From positions 1,647,527-1,711,526 of the forward strand of contig NW_006921541.1 in the NCBI RefSeq assembly GCF_000340215.1: a stretch of 64,000 nt of DNA, written 5' to 3'. The notes beneath the pieces were generated by a model. The model saw nothing but the letters and a program-made list of their open reading frames with translations, was not told the DNA's origin and ran no database searches. Origin of the DNA: Pseudocercospora fijiensis CIRAD86 (lineage: Eukaryota > Ascomycota > Dothideomycetes > Mycosphaerellales > Mycosphaerellaceae). Position 1 is the stretch's first letter. Each line of letters opens with the position of its first letter. The position numbers and the translations under genes are program-made. Shown in pieces: positions 1 through 12,556 of this stretch.

Positions 1-494
1 CTGCCAAATTTTGCCCCAAGGCTTCTCTCTTCTCGAGGATTTTTTCTCGCGCGGGAAAGGTAAGAATTCTAGCCATCACGGATACTGTACGTGGCAGAAA
101 TTTCCGCAAGAAGGGTCGGGTAGAACGGATCAAATTAAGAGAGAATTTAAAAGAGAATGGTTTGGTAGCATCTCGATCGAAGTTGAAAGGTACGGTCGCT
201 GAAGGACACGGTTGTGGATGGAAAGGTAGTGCCAGATTTGATTCTCAAGAGATTTTGAAATGGGGCGGTGGATTATGATGTTGTTGTAGAGGTAAGTCTT
301 GTGCTAGGGAAGGAAAGGAAATTTGAAGGCATCGAGTTTCATGTCGTGATCAAGCTAATATTGTACTGTACCCAAGTCAAGAAGTTCTTGGGCGAAACCA
401 GCAGCTCAGTTTTGCTCGCAACTCGAGTTTGAAGGGCCCGCTGACAATACTGTCTAGTCAGAAAGACAGCTCATATCCAAATCAACACAGCCAT
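1..494 (+). other. No confident gene; possible tail of an upstream gene
   Basis: Two plus-strand frames stay open here, about 54-272 and about 273-429 in different frames, with no shared start codon and no domain I recognise. They could be the last exons of a gene that begins left of the window, or chance. The neighbouring decarboxylase stop lies at 495-497 on the other strand, so any gene here would converge on it. Confidence 0.2.
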
Positions 495-2258
495 CTACTC
501 CATCCCCACCTCCTCCACAGCCCTCACCAACCCCACCACCGTCTCCCCCCTCGTCTGCCCATTAACAACAACCCTCAAAAAGCTCCCCTCCCTCCCCATC
601 GCATAATCAACCATAAACCCCCTCATAACCAACCCCTTCGCAATCCTCTCCGTCATCCTACTATTCGCCTCAACATCAGCCACCTTCCGAAAATAAAAGC
701 AAACCTGCAAACAAGGCGGCGGATTCTCCGAAACCAACGTGAAATTCGGATTCGAGGCGAGGATAGATGTCAACTGCGCTGCGATGTCGAAAGCATGGTC
801 GATATAATCTCGAAACCCTTGGGTTCCGGAATATATCCAGCTCAAGGCGAGTTTGAGACTATCCCCTCTCCGACCGCATTGGGGGGTGAGATCTGCCAGA
901 TCCCAGAATTCTTCTTGCTCGGCACATGTATCTCCTCCATTCCGATGAGCGTCGGAGCAGTGGCGTTCCCCACCGTCCGCATTCCTACCATGAAAAAGAT
1001 ATTCGGCAGGAAGCGTCATCGCTCGCTGAAAATCCCTCAAATCTTTCCCCAAAAGGAAAGAACACGTGAGAGGGACATTCATCATTTTGTGCGGACAGAT
1101 TGTGATGGAGTCTGCGAGGTGGGAGCCTTGGAGTTTGTGGCGTTGCTTGTCGCTGAAAATTATGGAGCCGCCCCAGGAGCCGTCGATGTGCAGCCAGAGA
1201 TTGTGGGTTTGGCAGATTTTTGAGATTGGGGGGATGGGATCGAAGGAGCCGAGGACGGTTGTTCCGGCTGTTGCGTTGACGTAGAAGGGGGTTTCGCCGG
1301 CGGTTTTGGAGGTTTGGATTGCGAGCGATACTGGAATGCGATGATGCGAGGGTTAGCTGTTGGTTCGAAAGCGACATGTCTCTCTCCATCAAGCAAGTAC
1401 GACTTGCTAGGTTTGAGAACAACAGATGTAGCAGCACGTTTGAAGCTGCCGCCGTGGACTTACATGCATCTGGCTTCATTCGTCCTTGCGCATCAACCTC
1501 AACCGCACGTACAGCATTCGAACCAAACCCAAACATCTGCGCCGCCTTCTCAACACTATAATGCCCATGTACCGACGTGAAAAGAACAAAACGTCGGTTT
1601 CCATTCCCTTCAATTTTCGTCTCCGGAAACAAAGTATTCCGCGCAATCACCATAGAACTCTGATTCGCAGCACTTCCACCCGGCTGCGTGATGCCACCAG
1701 CATGGACTCCATTCAAACCAAACATCGAAGCCAAAGCACGACCGGTCTGCTTCTCGACAATTGTCAGAGCAGGCGAGACTTGGTAGACGTGGACATTCGT
1801 GTTCAGAGAGCTGAGAACCAAATCTGCTGCGAGTCCGACTGGAGTGATGCTGGCGTAGAGCTTGTCGAGGAAACCTTGGTGCCAGGTGTTGACGCTGTGG
1901 CGGTATAGCTTTTGGACCATCTCGATGAAGCCATCTCGTCCGAGGCCTTGCTGGGGCAGTGAACAGGCTAAGAGTTGCTGGAGTTGTTGTGGCGGGTTTG
2001 GATCGAGCAGAGTCGTCGGTCTGTGGTCGCCAACAGGTTTCGCGTGCTCGGAATACCCATTTGCGTTTGACGCTGTGTTGTCATCTGCAGCTTGAATGAA
2101 GGACGTGACTAGACTCTGCACAGCGCTGAGGAGCTAAAGATGCGGATTAGTACCAGGGTACTTCCATTTGGGTGACAAGACCATACCTCTTCGGCTTCCT
2201 TTGCTCTTTGAAGAGGCTGCTCTCCGCCCGTCATTCTGGTGCCATTGGCAGTCATCAT
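495..2258 (-). CDS. Group II PLP-dependent decarboxylase (glutamate/cysteine-sulfinate decarboxylase-like)
   Basis: Predicted cytosolic pyridoxal-phosphate enzyme that decarboxylates an amino acid, probably acidic or aromatic; the exact substrate cannot be read from sequence. Exons 2258-2187, 2133-1464 and 1330-495 join in frame to 525 residues. The introns are 2134-2186 (GTATGG...TTTAG, branch TACTAAT) and 1331-1463 (GTAAGT...CCAG). The protein shows the family N-terminal block (NVHVYQVSPALT), the cofactor-contact segment (HGHYSVEKAAQMFG), NATAGTTVLGSFDP, and the Schiff-base lysine in CPHKMMNVP, followed by DLADLTPQCGRRGD and a small C-terminal domain. The start is the first of two ATGs in the leader exon. 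Positions 914-988 (75 bp, GTAGGA...CAAG, no stop) may be a further intron; removing it gives 500 residues and a cleaner family fit. The join at 1464/1330 also restores conserved sequence. Confidence 0.88.
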
Positions 2259-2644
2259 GTAGACAGACTAGTATTTACACGTCCAAAGGACAAAGGGGCA
2301 AGGAAAGTAGGAGTTGATAGAACTTCTTTACATCATGATTGTGACTTGTCGTTCGCCACGGCTATCCACAGAGTAAGAGCAACAGAAAATTACATGTGTA
2401 CAATCCCAAATATACGAATGATGTCAGGCGGCAATCGGCTCTGGGGTAGTCTCCACTTGCCGAGCACGTGGCCAACAAATGGAGCTAAGCAGATCGTGCA
2501 GACGGAAGTGTCGGAAGCACATTAACATTGCTCGATGGCAGCGTATTTGTGTGAGTGTCATGAGGAAAGGGTCCGAGGTTGCTTCACACATGCCTCTCGC
2601 TGTCCGAATAGAGTGTCGTACCTTTCGCCCACCAAGCAGACACC

Positions 2645-4931
2645 TCATGTCGTGGCTATTGGCGTAGGAGCTGGTCTTGGGCGAGTTGAAGGTCCTGCCG
2701 AGCCCCGGGAGCTTTTACTGGCTGACTTCCTTTCCTTTCTTGCCATGTCTTTGCTGTCGCGGCTCTTCTCCTTACTCTTCTCAGTCTCGACTTGCTTCGC
2801 CTTGTTCTTCGCATGCCGCTCTCTCGCCATTTGTAGTGGAGTCTTGCGCGGGCCGTCGGTCTTCTTCTGATCGAGTTCAGAGAAGCTTTGAAAGCCATCG
2901 TTGCTGGCCTTCAGCTTGCTCTGTCTGATCCATTCTCGTCTTCTGCGCTTGTAAATGTCCATCTTCCAGTTCTTCCACACAGCTCGTCCACATGCCGAAT
3001 CTCGTAGCGAAGCTTCATTTTCAGCCAGCTCTTCGGCAATACGCTCGCGAATGAAGGCCAAGCCATGAGTTCCCTCCCAGATGCAATCCACCACATGTGA
3101 AGCAGCCTTGTCCAGGGCCATTTCGCCAATGTTCCCATAGAAGCGTTGGATCAATTTGCGTCGCTGAATAATCGAGGCGTTCTTCGTGGTGAGGGCTTGT
3201 TGCAGGGTGCGTGTGATGATGGGATCTCGTGCCATACCGATGAGTGTCTGCGAGTCAAGTGCGATGAGGGAATCGAGAAGTAGTGCACTGAGAGATCCGG
3301 AAACTATCAGCATGCCTTGTGCAAGTATGTTGAAGTGCACTTTCGTGGGCTCCGTAGGCCTAGCGAAGAATGTCGATCCCACTTGGTTCGCCTTTTCCGA
3401 GCTCACAGCACCGTTCGCAACAACGGGTAGGTCGGCTTCAGTGCTGTTTCGAGGGTGCTGCGGGTTGAGCATTTTTTCGATGTTGAATGTTCCCTTCTCA
3501 TCCTGGTAGAATTGGTCGATCTGGACAGCAATAGGTTGTGTGTCGATGTCGCGGACCGCACATCGCTCAATGAGAGTCCTGGTGAGGGCGGTCCATTGCT
3601 TCTCGAGAAGGGTGGGGATGACGGGTAAGATCAGCTCGTGGGCTTCGAGAAGATCGTCGTAACCGAGTCGCTCAAGAATGGTACAGACAACATGGGTTGC
3701 AACTTCGTTCCTGGAATACTGAAGGAGGCGTTCCTTGAAGAAGTTCTTGTACAGACTCTTCCAGAATTTTGCAGGCGAATGTTGAATTATCTTCTCCACG
3801 AGATGCGAGCCAACAGAGTCATACACCAAGCTGCTGATGAACGCTGCACTGTCACTTTCCGCGGTGAAAGGATCGTCCGGCAAAAGAGTTCGAAGGATGG
3901 AATTTTCTTCTTTGCCTCGTTGCTTCCCATAATAAGTCAGCTCGATGGTAAGTAAGAGCTGAAGAGTCGGGTTTGCCATGGGGTGTGTAGCTAGGCCTCG
4001 AAGCTTGTTGGTGTCCAGGCCTACCACACTATCACTCATTAGCTTTTCAAGAGCGCCGGAGAAGGATTTAGGTACAGGCCTCGACTTCGATGTAGAGTCG
4101 TCTCCAGTACGAATGCCACTCTTCTCAGAATGGCCTTCTTTTCGTTTGCTGCCTAGGAGTGCCTTCATCGAGTCCGTCGAAATGGCCTGGCCGGAGAAGA
4201 TCAGGAGTAGAATTCGCAGCGAGTGAGAGGCATATCGATCGGTCAGGAGGAATCCGATGTTACCCTCTAGCTCAGCGATGGTATGCAGAAACAAGTTCTC
4301 CATTGATACGTAGAGCTCGTCAACGCCGGCTGGGAGTTCGGCCCGCTTGCCTTTAAGCTCTTCGCTGACATGAGGCGCGGCACACGTAAATAGTGTTTCA
4401 CAGCAATGAGAGGCGAATCTGTGAGACAAGAGGTGGATGAAGCTGTGCATGGTTAGCACTGGCTAGAACAGAGGTCGTTATAGGCAATACGGACTTCCCA
4501 CTGAAAGCCTGGAAAACTTGTTTGAGTTGAGCGGAAGTTGATGATCGTAGCACGCGTTCCAGTAATCGTGAACATGACTGACTGCATGCAAGCTTCAATT
4601 CTTTGCCAGCGGCCTCCTTCCAGATACTGCTTAAAAGTTGCGCTCGTTCTTCAGGAGTGGCAAAATCGTCGGACTCGAGAAGTTCTTCCTGGGCCTTGAA
4701 AAAGGTTTGCTCGTCCTCATCCAGCATGCCGAAAAATGCCTTCTCCGTGGAGGGGTAGGCGGCGGACACATCTTCATGCATTCCATGGTGGAGAGACATA
4801 AAGTCGTGCTGCTCGCCACTCTGATCGATGGACTTCTGGCGCTTATTGCTGCTCTCTGCCACCGTCTCCTCGGCCTCGTCGTCATGCTTGCGTTTGATGC
4901 GGCGCCCGCGCTTTTGAAGAGCTTTGGGCAT
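2645..4931 (-). CDS. NOP9: Nucleolar pumilio-repeat protein Nop9
   Basis: Nop9 binds pre-rRNA through a C-shaped array of pumilio-like repeats and protects the ITS1 processing site during 40S maturation in the nucleolus (family knowledge). Exons 4931-4495 and 4442-2645, separated by a 52-bp intron (GTCCGT...CACAG), encode 744 residues. The N-terminus is basic and nuclear-targeting (MPKALQKRGRRIKRKH). Typical blocks follow: SCSRLLERVL, HRFASHCCETLF, YDSVGSHLVEKIIQ, NEVATHVVCTIL and DKAASHVVDCIWEG. The tail is lysine/arginine rich with RERHAKNKAKQ, then an S/R-rich end. The splice restores the repeat block FSGNFIHLLSHRF. Length is normal for the family. The next minus-strand gene, the decarboxylase, starts about 390 bp further left. 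Confidence 0.93.
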
Positions 4932-4991
4932 GTTTGCGTGTGATGTCGTGCTGCGAAAATGTCGAAAATCTCTGCCGACGTCGGGAAGAAA

Positions 4992-5019
4992 GGCGGAGGC
5001 GGAGGCGGAGGCGGAGGCG
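4992..5019 (+). repeat. GGAGGC hexamer microsatellite
   Basis: Four to five tandem GGCGGA/GGAGGC units lie in the leader or promoter just upstream of NOP9. Open frames across it (Pro-rich on minus, Glu/Ala-rich on plus) look like by-products of the repeat rather than genes. Confidence 0.7.
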
Positions 5020-5400
5020 TGGGCGTGGGTAGGCGCAGGAGTGCAGCAGGGTAAGGAACACGAAGGCCAAGTACACGGCGCAGACGGTGAGGAGGAGTCA
5101 GGATGGAGGGGATGGTGAAGTGTGTCGAACAGGCGAAAAAGGATGCAGTGGGCATCCGATCGTGCGGCTATCTAAGATGTTAGCGCGAATCTGGATCGAT
5201 CGAGCAAGGGTGCATGCACAATGTAGTCATCGCACTTTGACTTTGCCTGTTTTCCGAACAACCAATCACGCTGCACCACGCAGTAAAGCTTGCCAGAAGT
5301 GGAAAGCGCGTCCAATAGAGACCTTTAGCAGGAGGTGTCGCTGTCCACCTCCGATAACAACTTCTGACTGATAGTTCACCACCTGTATCCACTGTATCTA
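5020..5400. other. Intergenic, upstream of NOP9
   Basis: Ordinary base composition with no recognisable gene. A weak inverted pair of GTATCCAC-containing segments occurs around 5387-5480, where RIP-type sequence begins. Confidence 0.4.
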
Positions 5401-5899
5401 CTATACTACATGTAGCCAATCGATTGTAATGCCGTAGGTCGTAATGCAATAAGTCTATTGCTAAAGGAGGTGGATACAGAAGCGGTATAGTAGCCTTAGC
5501 GATAGTAACTATCTTCCCCTGCAATATCAAACCTTCTATCGATCGCTCTATAGTATGCTAAATAATAACACCTTCGGAGGCTCTACACTACTAGCAGTAT
5601 GTCTATTGTGATATATTACAAGCTCTTAATAATAGTTAAGGTCGTACGAATGATGTAGATAGTATATAATAGTATAGAAGGTAACGTTGTTAGATAGAAA
5701 ATTCGAGTAGAAATCGGGCTTCGTAAGGGACTCGGAGGGATAATAAGGCGGCTAGAGGACTCGAAGGCAGGTAGTAGATCGCTCGTCTTCCTATCCTACT
5801 AATTTGTTAGCGAATCGAGATTATTATAGCCTTCCGCAATACCTTCGTAGGTCGCTATCTCCCCTCCCCCTATCTACTACCTAGAGTTATCGATTTAGC

Positions 5900-6800
5900 G
5901 ACTAGATCTAGTAAATACGCCTCTCCGGCATCTATGCCGCTACCAACTACTCTAGTAAGTCAGTTACGGCTATCTCTATTACCTAGACCTTCGCTATCAA
6001 TTAAGACCGTAGAAACACTGTCTTAGAAGGGCAGTAGTAATATAGCTCACCTATTAAAGCTAGGCAAGCTATCGGCTCGAATAGAGTTAGTTGTCTTCTA
6101 GTAAATAAATAATATAAAGTATGCCTATAAGAAGGGCAATATTACTAACTTCTATCGGCTTGTTAGAGGTCGTATAAATGCGTAGGCTCGTACTAATAGT
6201 AAGAAGGAGTTTAGCAGTGATTCTAGCTTCCGATAGAGCTATAACGTTAAGTTAATTAAGAGGGTGAAGGAATAGGCCGCTAAAGAGCGCTCTACTAGTA
6301 TAGCGCCTAGTAACGATAACCTCTCGCAAGCGAAGGACTTCTTTATTAAACACGCTATACGTATAAACCCTTAGCTCTTCGACAAGGTAGCGACAAAGGA
6401 ATAGAAGGAGGCGGCTCGGCGTAAGGAGATCGTTGTCCGCGATAGTCTAATAGATAGGTTAGGCTCGAAGCGACGTCGATTGAATAGCAGCGGCTCTTCT
6501 TAGGCGACCTCTGCTAAGCCGGAAGAATCTACGCCTTCGCCTTCTACACCGTCGACGACTTAGCGGATGCGACTGCGCCGCCGTAAGCGTAATAACAACG
6601 CCTCGATTAACAGAGCGTTCTCGAAACTAAACGAATTGCTAAAACCGCACTTCGAGAAGATTAAGGAGGGCCTAACCGCCCTTAATTAGTACTATATTCG
6701 AGGCCTAACTAATGGTTAGAAGAACGAATTACAGCACCTTAATGCTACTATTGTAAGTGCTATTATCTCTCTCTTAACTAGCAACTCACTAATATTAGCT
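5900..6800 (+). pseudogene. Degenerate second ORF of the PIF/Harbinger-like element
   Basis: Read in one frame, this gives long coherent stretches broken only by TAG/TAA codons at positions expected for Trp or Gln. Visible pieces include ITNFYRLVRGR, KDFFIKHAIRIN, a very basic stretch (RMRLRRRKRNNN) and a possible helix SKLNELLKPHFEKIKEGL. It may be the Myb/SANT-like partner protein of Harbinger elements. That role comes from position and basic character, not from a motif I can prove. Confidence 0.4.
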
Positions 6801-7399
6801 AGACGGTAACAGGTGTATATCCGGATTGCACTCGAGTGCTATTACAGGTTATCTACCGCAGGAAGAGCAAGATGCTAATGCTAGAGCTATTCGAGCGCTC
6901 ACCGAAACTAGGCTTCTTATAGTAGATAGGGTGGTCAGATCGCTACGATTAGGATTAGAATATAGACGATATTAAGGTCCCCGAGGACTTTTTCGACTCG
7001 GAGGAGTAGGTAGTGGTTGTTATAGTATAGAGTTCGTTTTGTAGGATTAGTTGAAGCAAATCCCTACTTATTTGTTAGCAATATTGCTCTTTAGTATCGA
7101 TTTAGCGAACCAGTTGCTCCTGCCGTTGCCTTGTTATTCTCTCAATCGCGAGATTATCGCTAGAAATTTAGGAAATAGGAGGAGGGGTAGGGTTAGTAGT
7201 ATATAACCATTACTTAGTAATGGGTTAATAACATCGCCGAGACATTACGAGAATCGCGCACAGACGCTCTGGTCACCTATTTTCGCTGCTTTCTAGATAT
7301 ATACTAATAGCTCGAAATGTACTCGCTCCTATAGTGCGAGTGCTAAGAATACCGTTAGAATTGTGAAGCTATACTTTAACTTCTCGACATAATCGTCGT

Positions 7400-8740
7400 T
7401 CTTCTATTACTATTACTACTACTATTACTATCGCTACCCTCGTCTCCTATCGCCGGCGACGCATACCTATCTCCTTTATTGCCCTTATTACCTCGCTCTA
7501 GTCGCGGCGGTCGCTATCCTAGCGGTAGAACCGTCTCAACTAAGGCTCTAATCTCGTTACTAATTTGAGCATTAGTCGCCCTCGAATGGAGGTATTCTTC
7601 TAACAATAGTGGATCTATACGACCTATAGATACCTAATTACTATAATAGCAGGTGTAGCAGTTAGTAAGAAGAACGTACGCTCGATAGATAGATCTAATA
7701 GCCTATAAGTCCGCCTTCTGCTTAACTAAGTTAATCCGCTACAGATTAGATATCTATCCGAATATATGCTCTATAGCAACCCTCAACGCCGACATCTCTT
7801 AGTCTATCTGCCTCTATAGCGGCGTACGAGGCTAACTATTCTGACCTTTGAAAGCAGATATAATACTATCCGCTACTGCGTACGCCGAGTCTCCGTAAAT
7901 AAACACCTTATCGTCCAATCCGTACCTATCGAATAACGCATACTAAATCCACTAAATATTAGATTCATACACTATCCGAGAATCCCCGAAAGAGCTAGGT
8001 TTAGGACTATACAGCGACGACAACAGACCGTTAGGAGTAACAATAGCCTAGAATTTGATGCCGTATACTCTCTTGTGTCCGCTATAGTACAGCTTTTGGT
8101 CGTACTTAGGCCTGCAGCAAGGACGAAGGGTACTATTAATGAATCTATATACTTTAGCAAGACTAATGTCCGGTTCTAGTGCCTCTGCATACCTCCGCAA
8201 ATACTAAGGGGTTAACCGACGAGTGTTAAACAATAATCTGTCGCTAAAGAAGTCGTCCAAGTGCTTGAGAACAGTATTAAATACAATACTAATCCAGGTC
8301 GGCCCTCTACTAAACTCGTACGCTAGCGACTGCTAAGTAGCACTGCTTGCGAGTCGCTGTAGAAGCACTAGCAACGCCTCTTCCTTAGTAGGTTCTATGC
8401 GGTATAGATACTCAATCTAGTCTAATTTGAGCAACCTTACGAGCCTATATAGATCCTGCTTTTAGAAGCGAAATCTACGCTTATACTAATCGTTAGTTAG
8501 GTCCTGCAACCTCGTCCTTTTGAGCCGGTTATAATCGTTAGGATACAGGCTCCTTATTTGATCGCCTTCGTACGCCTCGTCGGCCTCGTCGTCTACGATA
8601 ATATCGACTACCGACTCGAGATAGGCGCTAGCCGCTTGTCCGACAACCACCTAATAGTCTAGCAATAACTGTCTTACTTAAGCGTCTATTAAGCCTGCGG
8701 TTATAGCGACAACACTACTAGCTGAGGTCTATATTAAAGA
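7400..8740 (-). pseudogene. Harbinger-type DDE transposase (DDE_Tnp_4-like), RIP-inactivated
   Basis: In one minus-strand frame the family order is clear. It has an N-terminal helical region, then KLYYSGHKRVYGIKF, IVTPNGLLSSLYSP, the acidic segment KVFIYGDSAYAVAD, then MSALRVAIEHIFGYI and YVLLTNCYTC, and an EEYL tail. Stops are almost all TAG or TAA where Trp or Gln is expected, as RIP produces. No intact copy could be made from it. The transposase and the plus-strand partner ORF diverge from about 7 kb. Confidence 0.75.
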
Positions 8741-8989
8741 GCCAGGTTACATCACTGTGGATACGATAACTAAGCAGCTAAGAGGTGGCAAAAGGAGGTT
8801 GCTAAACTACTCGGAAGAGCCGTCTCAAATAGGCCTAGTTACCAACCCTAGTGAACACTACTAAATTCTAACACTCGAGATTGCTAAAGGTCTCTAATAC
8901 GGCTTCGATACGGTATTACCAGTGCCGTGGATTGCTCCCTTTCTTACGTTGTTATAATAGCGAAGGTAGCGTCGGGGGGTCTAATAGTA

Positions 8990-11900
8990 ATGTATATAAG
9001 GAGGATAGAGTAGGTCTAGTCGGAAATTAGAGGTTCCGCCGGGGAGCCGATTTCTTAGCATTCTATACACAATTCTGCTCTTCTAGCAAACAATCTATTT
9101 TGTACCTCGTCGTCGCTGTCGCTATCGCTCTACCTTACTATCGCCGTCGCTGCTCTTACTATCGCAATAGACACCTATATTAAAGGCCTCGCAGATGCCG
9201 TACCTAGCTATATTAAAGGCCTCGAAGAAGCTATAGCCTTCGACTTCGCTACTACCGCCGCCGAGCTCGAGAAGGTAGTATTTAATACGTAGTTTAACGC
9301 AAATAGAGATATTAAGAAGTATAGTATTAATAAGCTAATAATAGCGGAAGATATAGCGGATATCTTTAATAGAATGCGGCCTATCGACTAAGACGATTTG
9401 CTACTCGATTTAGCTAGTCTCGACGGTAGTAAAGAACTTAGTAGTAAAGACCTCGCTAGTAAAGAACTCGGTAGTAAAGAACTCAGTAGTAAAGAAGATA
9501 CAGAAGGCGACATTATAAGTAAGGAAGAGCTAACTAATAAGACGAAGAAGGCTTCTCGTAGCTATAACGAGTTTAAAAGCCGCTAGCGTAGTTATTACTT
9601 TAACGCGTCGCAAAGGTTAGTAGCACCTATTCTAGCTAATATCGCTTCGTAGCAACAATTGCTATTTAAATTGCGACTAGAGCCCTTCTAGGTTAGTAAG
9701 GACAATAGAAGCACTTACTAGCTGTTAATTAATAATATATAGTATACTAATAGCGCTTACCTTATGTCCGCCTTTAAGTATATATATATCTTTAGCTTTA
9801 AGTATCGCCTTAGTCGCAAATAGCGCGCCTTATAGGCCGACAAGTCGAAGAAGTCGAATAATAAGAGGCTTCGTAATACTAATAAGGACCGTAACCTCTA
9901 TAAGGCGCGCCTAAAGGTTAAGGTGTTATATAAGCCCTATAACGAGACTAATACTACTAGAAACCTCGTTAAGAATAGTAAGAAGGAGTTTAAGCGTATT
10001 AAACCGGTTAAATACTAGTTTTCGCACTAAAGTAGGGATTAGGCGCCTTATAACTATTCTCTCGAGGTTTCTAACCGTAACAAGTTAAACTCCTTCTAGC
10101 GGAAGGTAGTTAGTAAGGAGAGGCAAAAGGGCTATAGGGCGGCGGAGGTAAAGGACAATATAATAGGCAAAAACGCCCCTAGGCAATATAAGGTCCTTAA
10201 GGCTTCCGGAGGCCTTAGTTTTAAGCGAATGTGCGTTCTTAATAGCGCTCGAGGCTTCCGCAAAGCATACCCTAATATCCGGTATACTAGCGGTCGATTA
10301 AGTACCTCGGTATAGTTATTAGAGTTAAGAGATTAGTTATTAGAGTATAAGTTGTTATTTCCTCGAAGTATTAAGAATTGGATATGTAACCGCTAAGCAT
10401 CTAAAAGCGGTTTAGCGTATATCTTAGCGCACTCTCTAAGTAGCTAATCGGCGCGGGACTACCCTTTCTCCGATATTATCCTACCTATTTTCTGTATTTA
10501 GAATCTTCCTCGAATACTAACTTACAACAACAATAGCACAATACCTATACGAATACGTCGAAACTAAGCATTATTAAAGTAGTGCCGATACTGTTAGATA
10601 CGTATTTGCTAAACCTAAAAGACTAGAGCTTCTATAAAAATATAGGCGGCTTTGTTTAATAGATTCGACTTATAAGACGAATTTCTTAGGTTAGAAGCTA
10701 TTTACTATTATAGTACGCGATACTACCGGTTCTTAGCGCTGCCCCTTCTATTTTCTTACGGAATACAAAGACGGCGACATTATATTATTATATATACTTG
10801 TCGCTAAGAGATAGTGTCGAGAAAATAGTATACGGTAGACTTCTAGGTACTAGATTATAGACGATAGCGGAGCTAAACAGCGGGCGGTTAAAATCGCGTT
10901 TCTAGGCCTTATTATAGGTAAGATAGAAGTGACCTATTATCTCTACTATAAGCACGTCGATACTACACTCTACGAGCGCTTTAAGGCCGACAAATATAAG
11001 AAGACACTAGATTATATGCTAGTCGCATTAAAATTTAGAAGAACGGAGCCTAGTTATAACGACTCGATAAATAAAGCTATTAACGCCCTTCCGCGCGACC
11101 TCTACGGCTAACCTAAGCGAGAACAACTTAAATACATTAAGAACGAGTTTGTTAAGACTAAGCGAATATAGGCTAATTTTGTACGAGAACACTTACCTCT
11201 ATATATACAGATTAAGACTACTAATCCATTAGAAGGCCTATATTCTTGTCTAAAGAAGGGGGACCTTAAACGCGCTATAGCGGCGTTCTTACTAAAGGGC
11301 ATTGCTGTCTACGTCGACAATATAGCGAATAGGTTCGACTATAGGGCTAATATTGCTTTTTATAGCTTCCGCTTAAAGATATACCTAATTGTCTACTCTT
11401 AGAAGTAGTTAAAGCCGCTTCCTTACCCTATTTAGGCACTTATTGCCGCCGAGATTGCGCTCGGTAAGCTAGAATTTAATGCTAGCGATATTAGAGACCT
11501 CGACAACTATAACTTCTACGAGTACGCCTTCTACCGGAAGTATTAGATTATATACCGCTATATCTATATATAAAACAAGCTCTATAACAACCTCTCCGCT
11601 AAAGACTATACTACGTAGATATAGGGTTAGTAAGAGAGCGGCTTCGAGTTATACTTTACTCGAGAGCGTGTTCTTATTAACCTAGAGCCGGAGATAACAA
11701 TAAGACTAGAGCGACGTACTATCGAGATAAAGGAGCAGGTATTTAATATCCGAGAGCGCTTCTATAACCTCTGTAACGAGTTAGCTAATAGTATAGACAA
11801 CGATATAGCCGACAAAGCACTTACTAAGTAGTTGTCTCGAATATAGGCGGCTATAGACCCTATTGTTGCCCTCTTAGTCGCTAAGCTAGTTATAGAGGTT

Positions 11901-12334
11901 TAGTTACTCGGCCTTTAGGTACCGCTAGCACTATTACGTCTATAGCTATATTAGATAGCAACTGCACCGACAAGCTCTTATAATCGGTCGCTATAAGATA
12001 CGTCGTCTATATCCTAGTATTTACTTACTTAAGCAACGCGTAGTAATAGTAGTAAGAGGTCGAGAAACGCGTAGAATAGGGCGGCGGCGGCGGCGGTCGT
12101 AGTAGTGCGGCAGTAACAATAACAATACCTTAAATTAAGCGATATTGCTATACTATATATAGGCTTTAGCTTTATTGTTATAGCGTAGCGATAGCGAGGT
12201 TAGAGGGTAGTAAGGGCGAGAGGAAACGCGTAGTTTATTTACTAAGATTCAAAACAGTAGAAGGTGCTAACAATAGAATCCGTATCTCGTAATCTCCGGT
12301 TCCGGTAGACCCACTCTGTCCTCCTTATATGCAT
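8990..12334 (+). mobile_element. RIP-degraded Mutator-like (MULE) DNA transposon
   Basis: Both ends carry the same terminal inverted repeat. The left end reads ATGTATATAAGGAGGATAG from 8990. The right end, read on minus from 12334, is ATGCATATAAGGAGGACAG followed by AGTGGGTCTACCGG. The left copy differs mainly by C-to-T and G-to-A changes. The element is about 3.35 kb and holds one plus-strand MULE transposase remnant. A 9-bp target duplication, usual for MULEs, was not visible. Confidence 0.75.
9200..12150 (+). pseudogene. MULE transposase, RIP-inactivated
   Basis: The remnant has a Ser/Lys-rich N-terminal part with near-repeats of SKELGSKELSSKE, then the MULE catalytic core: STYKTNF near 10.67 kb, a Glu in LTEYKDGD, WIIDD-like sequence near 10.86 kb, and a CYKHVD-like segment. 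Next come KTTNPLEGLYSCLKKGDLKR (near 11.2 kb), the conserved NPVEG-type block, and a long C-terminal region ending with Ala/Val-rich sequence near 12.1 kb. In-frame TAG/TAA codons and at least one frame change interrupt it. Confidence 0.75.
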
Positions 12335-12556
12335 CACCGGTCTGATGCACATTGCACATGGAAAATGGCACTGTCCGTGCTGTCCTGCTGCAGAAGACCA
12401 ACTCATGAGACCAATATCCTATACCGCACCGCTATGCCTTCACGAACCACTCAGAAATCCCCATCTGAGCCTCGCTTAAGTTACCTGCAGGCCTGCAGAC
12501 GCTTGAACGGAGAACACCCGACATCTCCGTACACATCCATGATCGACGCCACCTTG

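Larger units (their letters stand above)
5400..8800. mobile_element. RIP-degraded PIF/Harbinger-like DNA transposon
   Basis: About 3.4 kb with strong loss of CA and TG dinucleotides and many TAG/TAA stops. It carries two divergently transcribed remnant genes: a plus-strand basic protein (about 5.9-6.8 kb) and a minus-strand DDE transposase (about 7.4-8.74 kb). Two-gene organisation, a transposase plus a DNA-binding partner, is typical of PIF/Harbinger elements. Terminal inverted repeats and a target duplication were not located, so both ends are approximate. Confidence 0.65.

Noticed and set aside
429..1223. A 264-codon plus-strand frame
   Set aside because: Antisense to the decarboxylase exon; His/Pro/Asn-rich with no domain sense.
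4631..5155. Proline-rich minus-strand frame over the GGAGGC repeat
   Set aside because: Arises from the hexamer repeat and overlaps NOP9 in another frame.
7972..8160. Short minus-strand frame as an independent small gene
   Set aside because: It is an out-of-frame reading inside the Harbinger transposase remnant.
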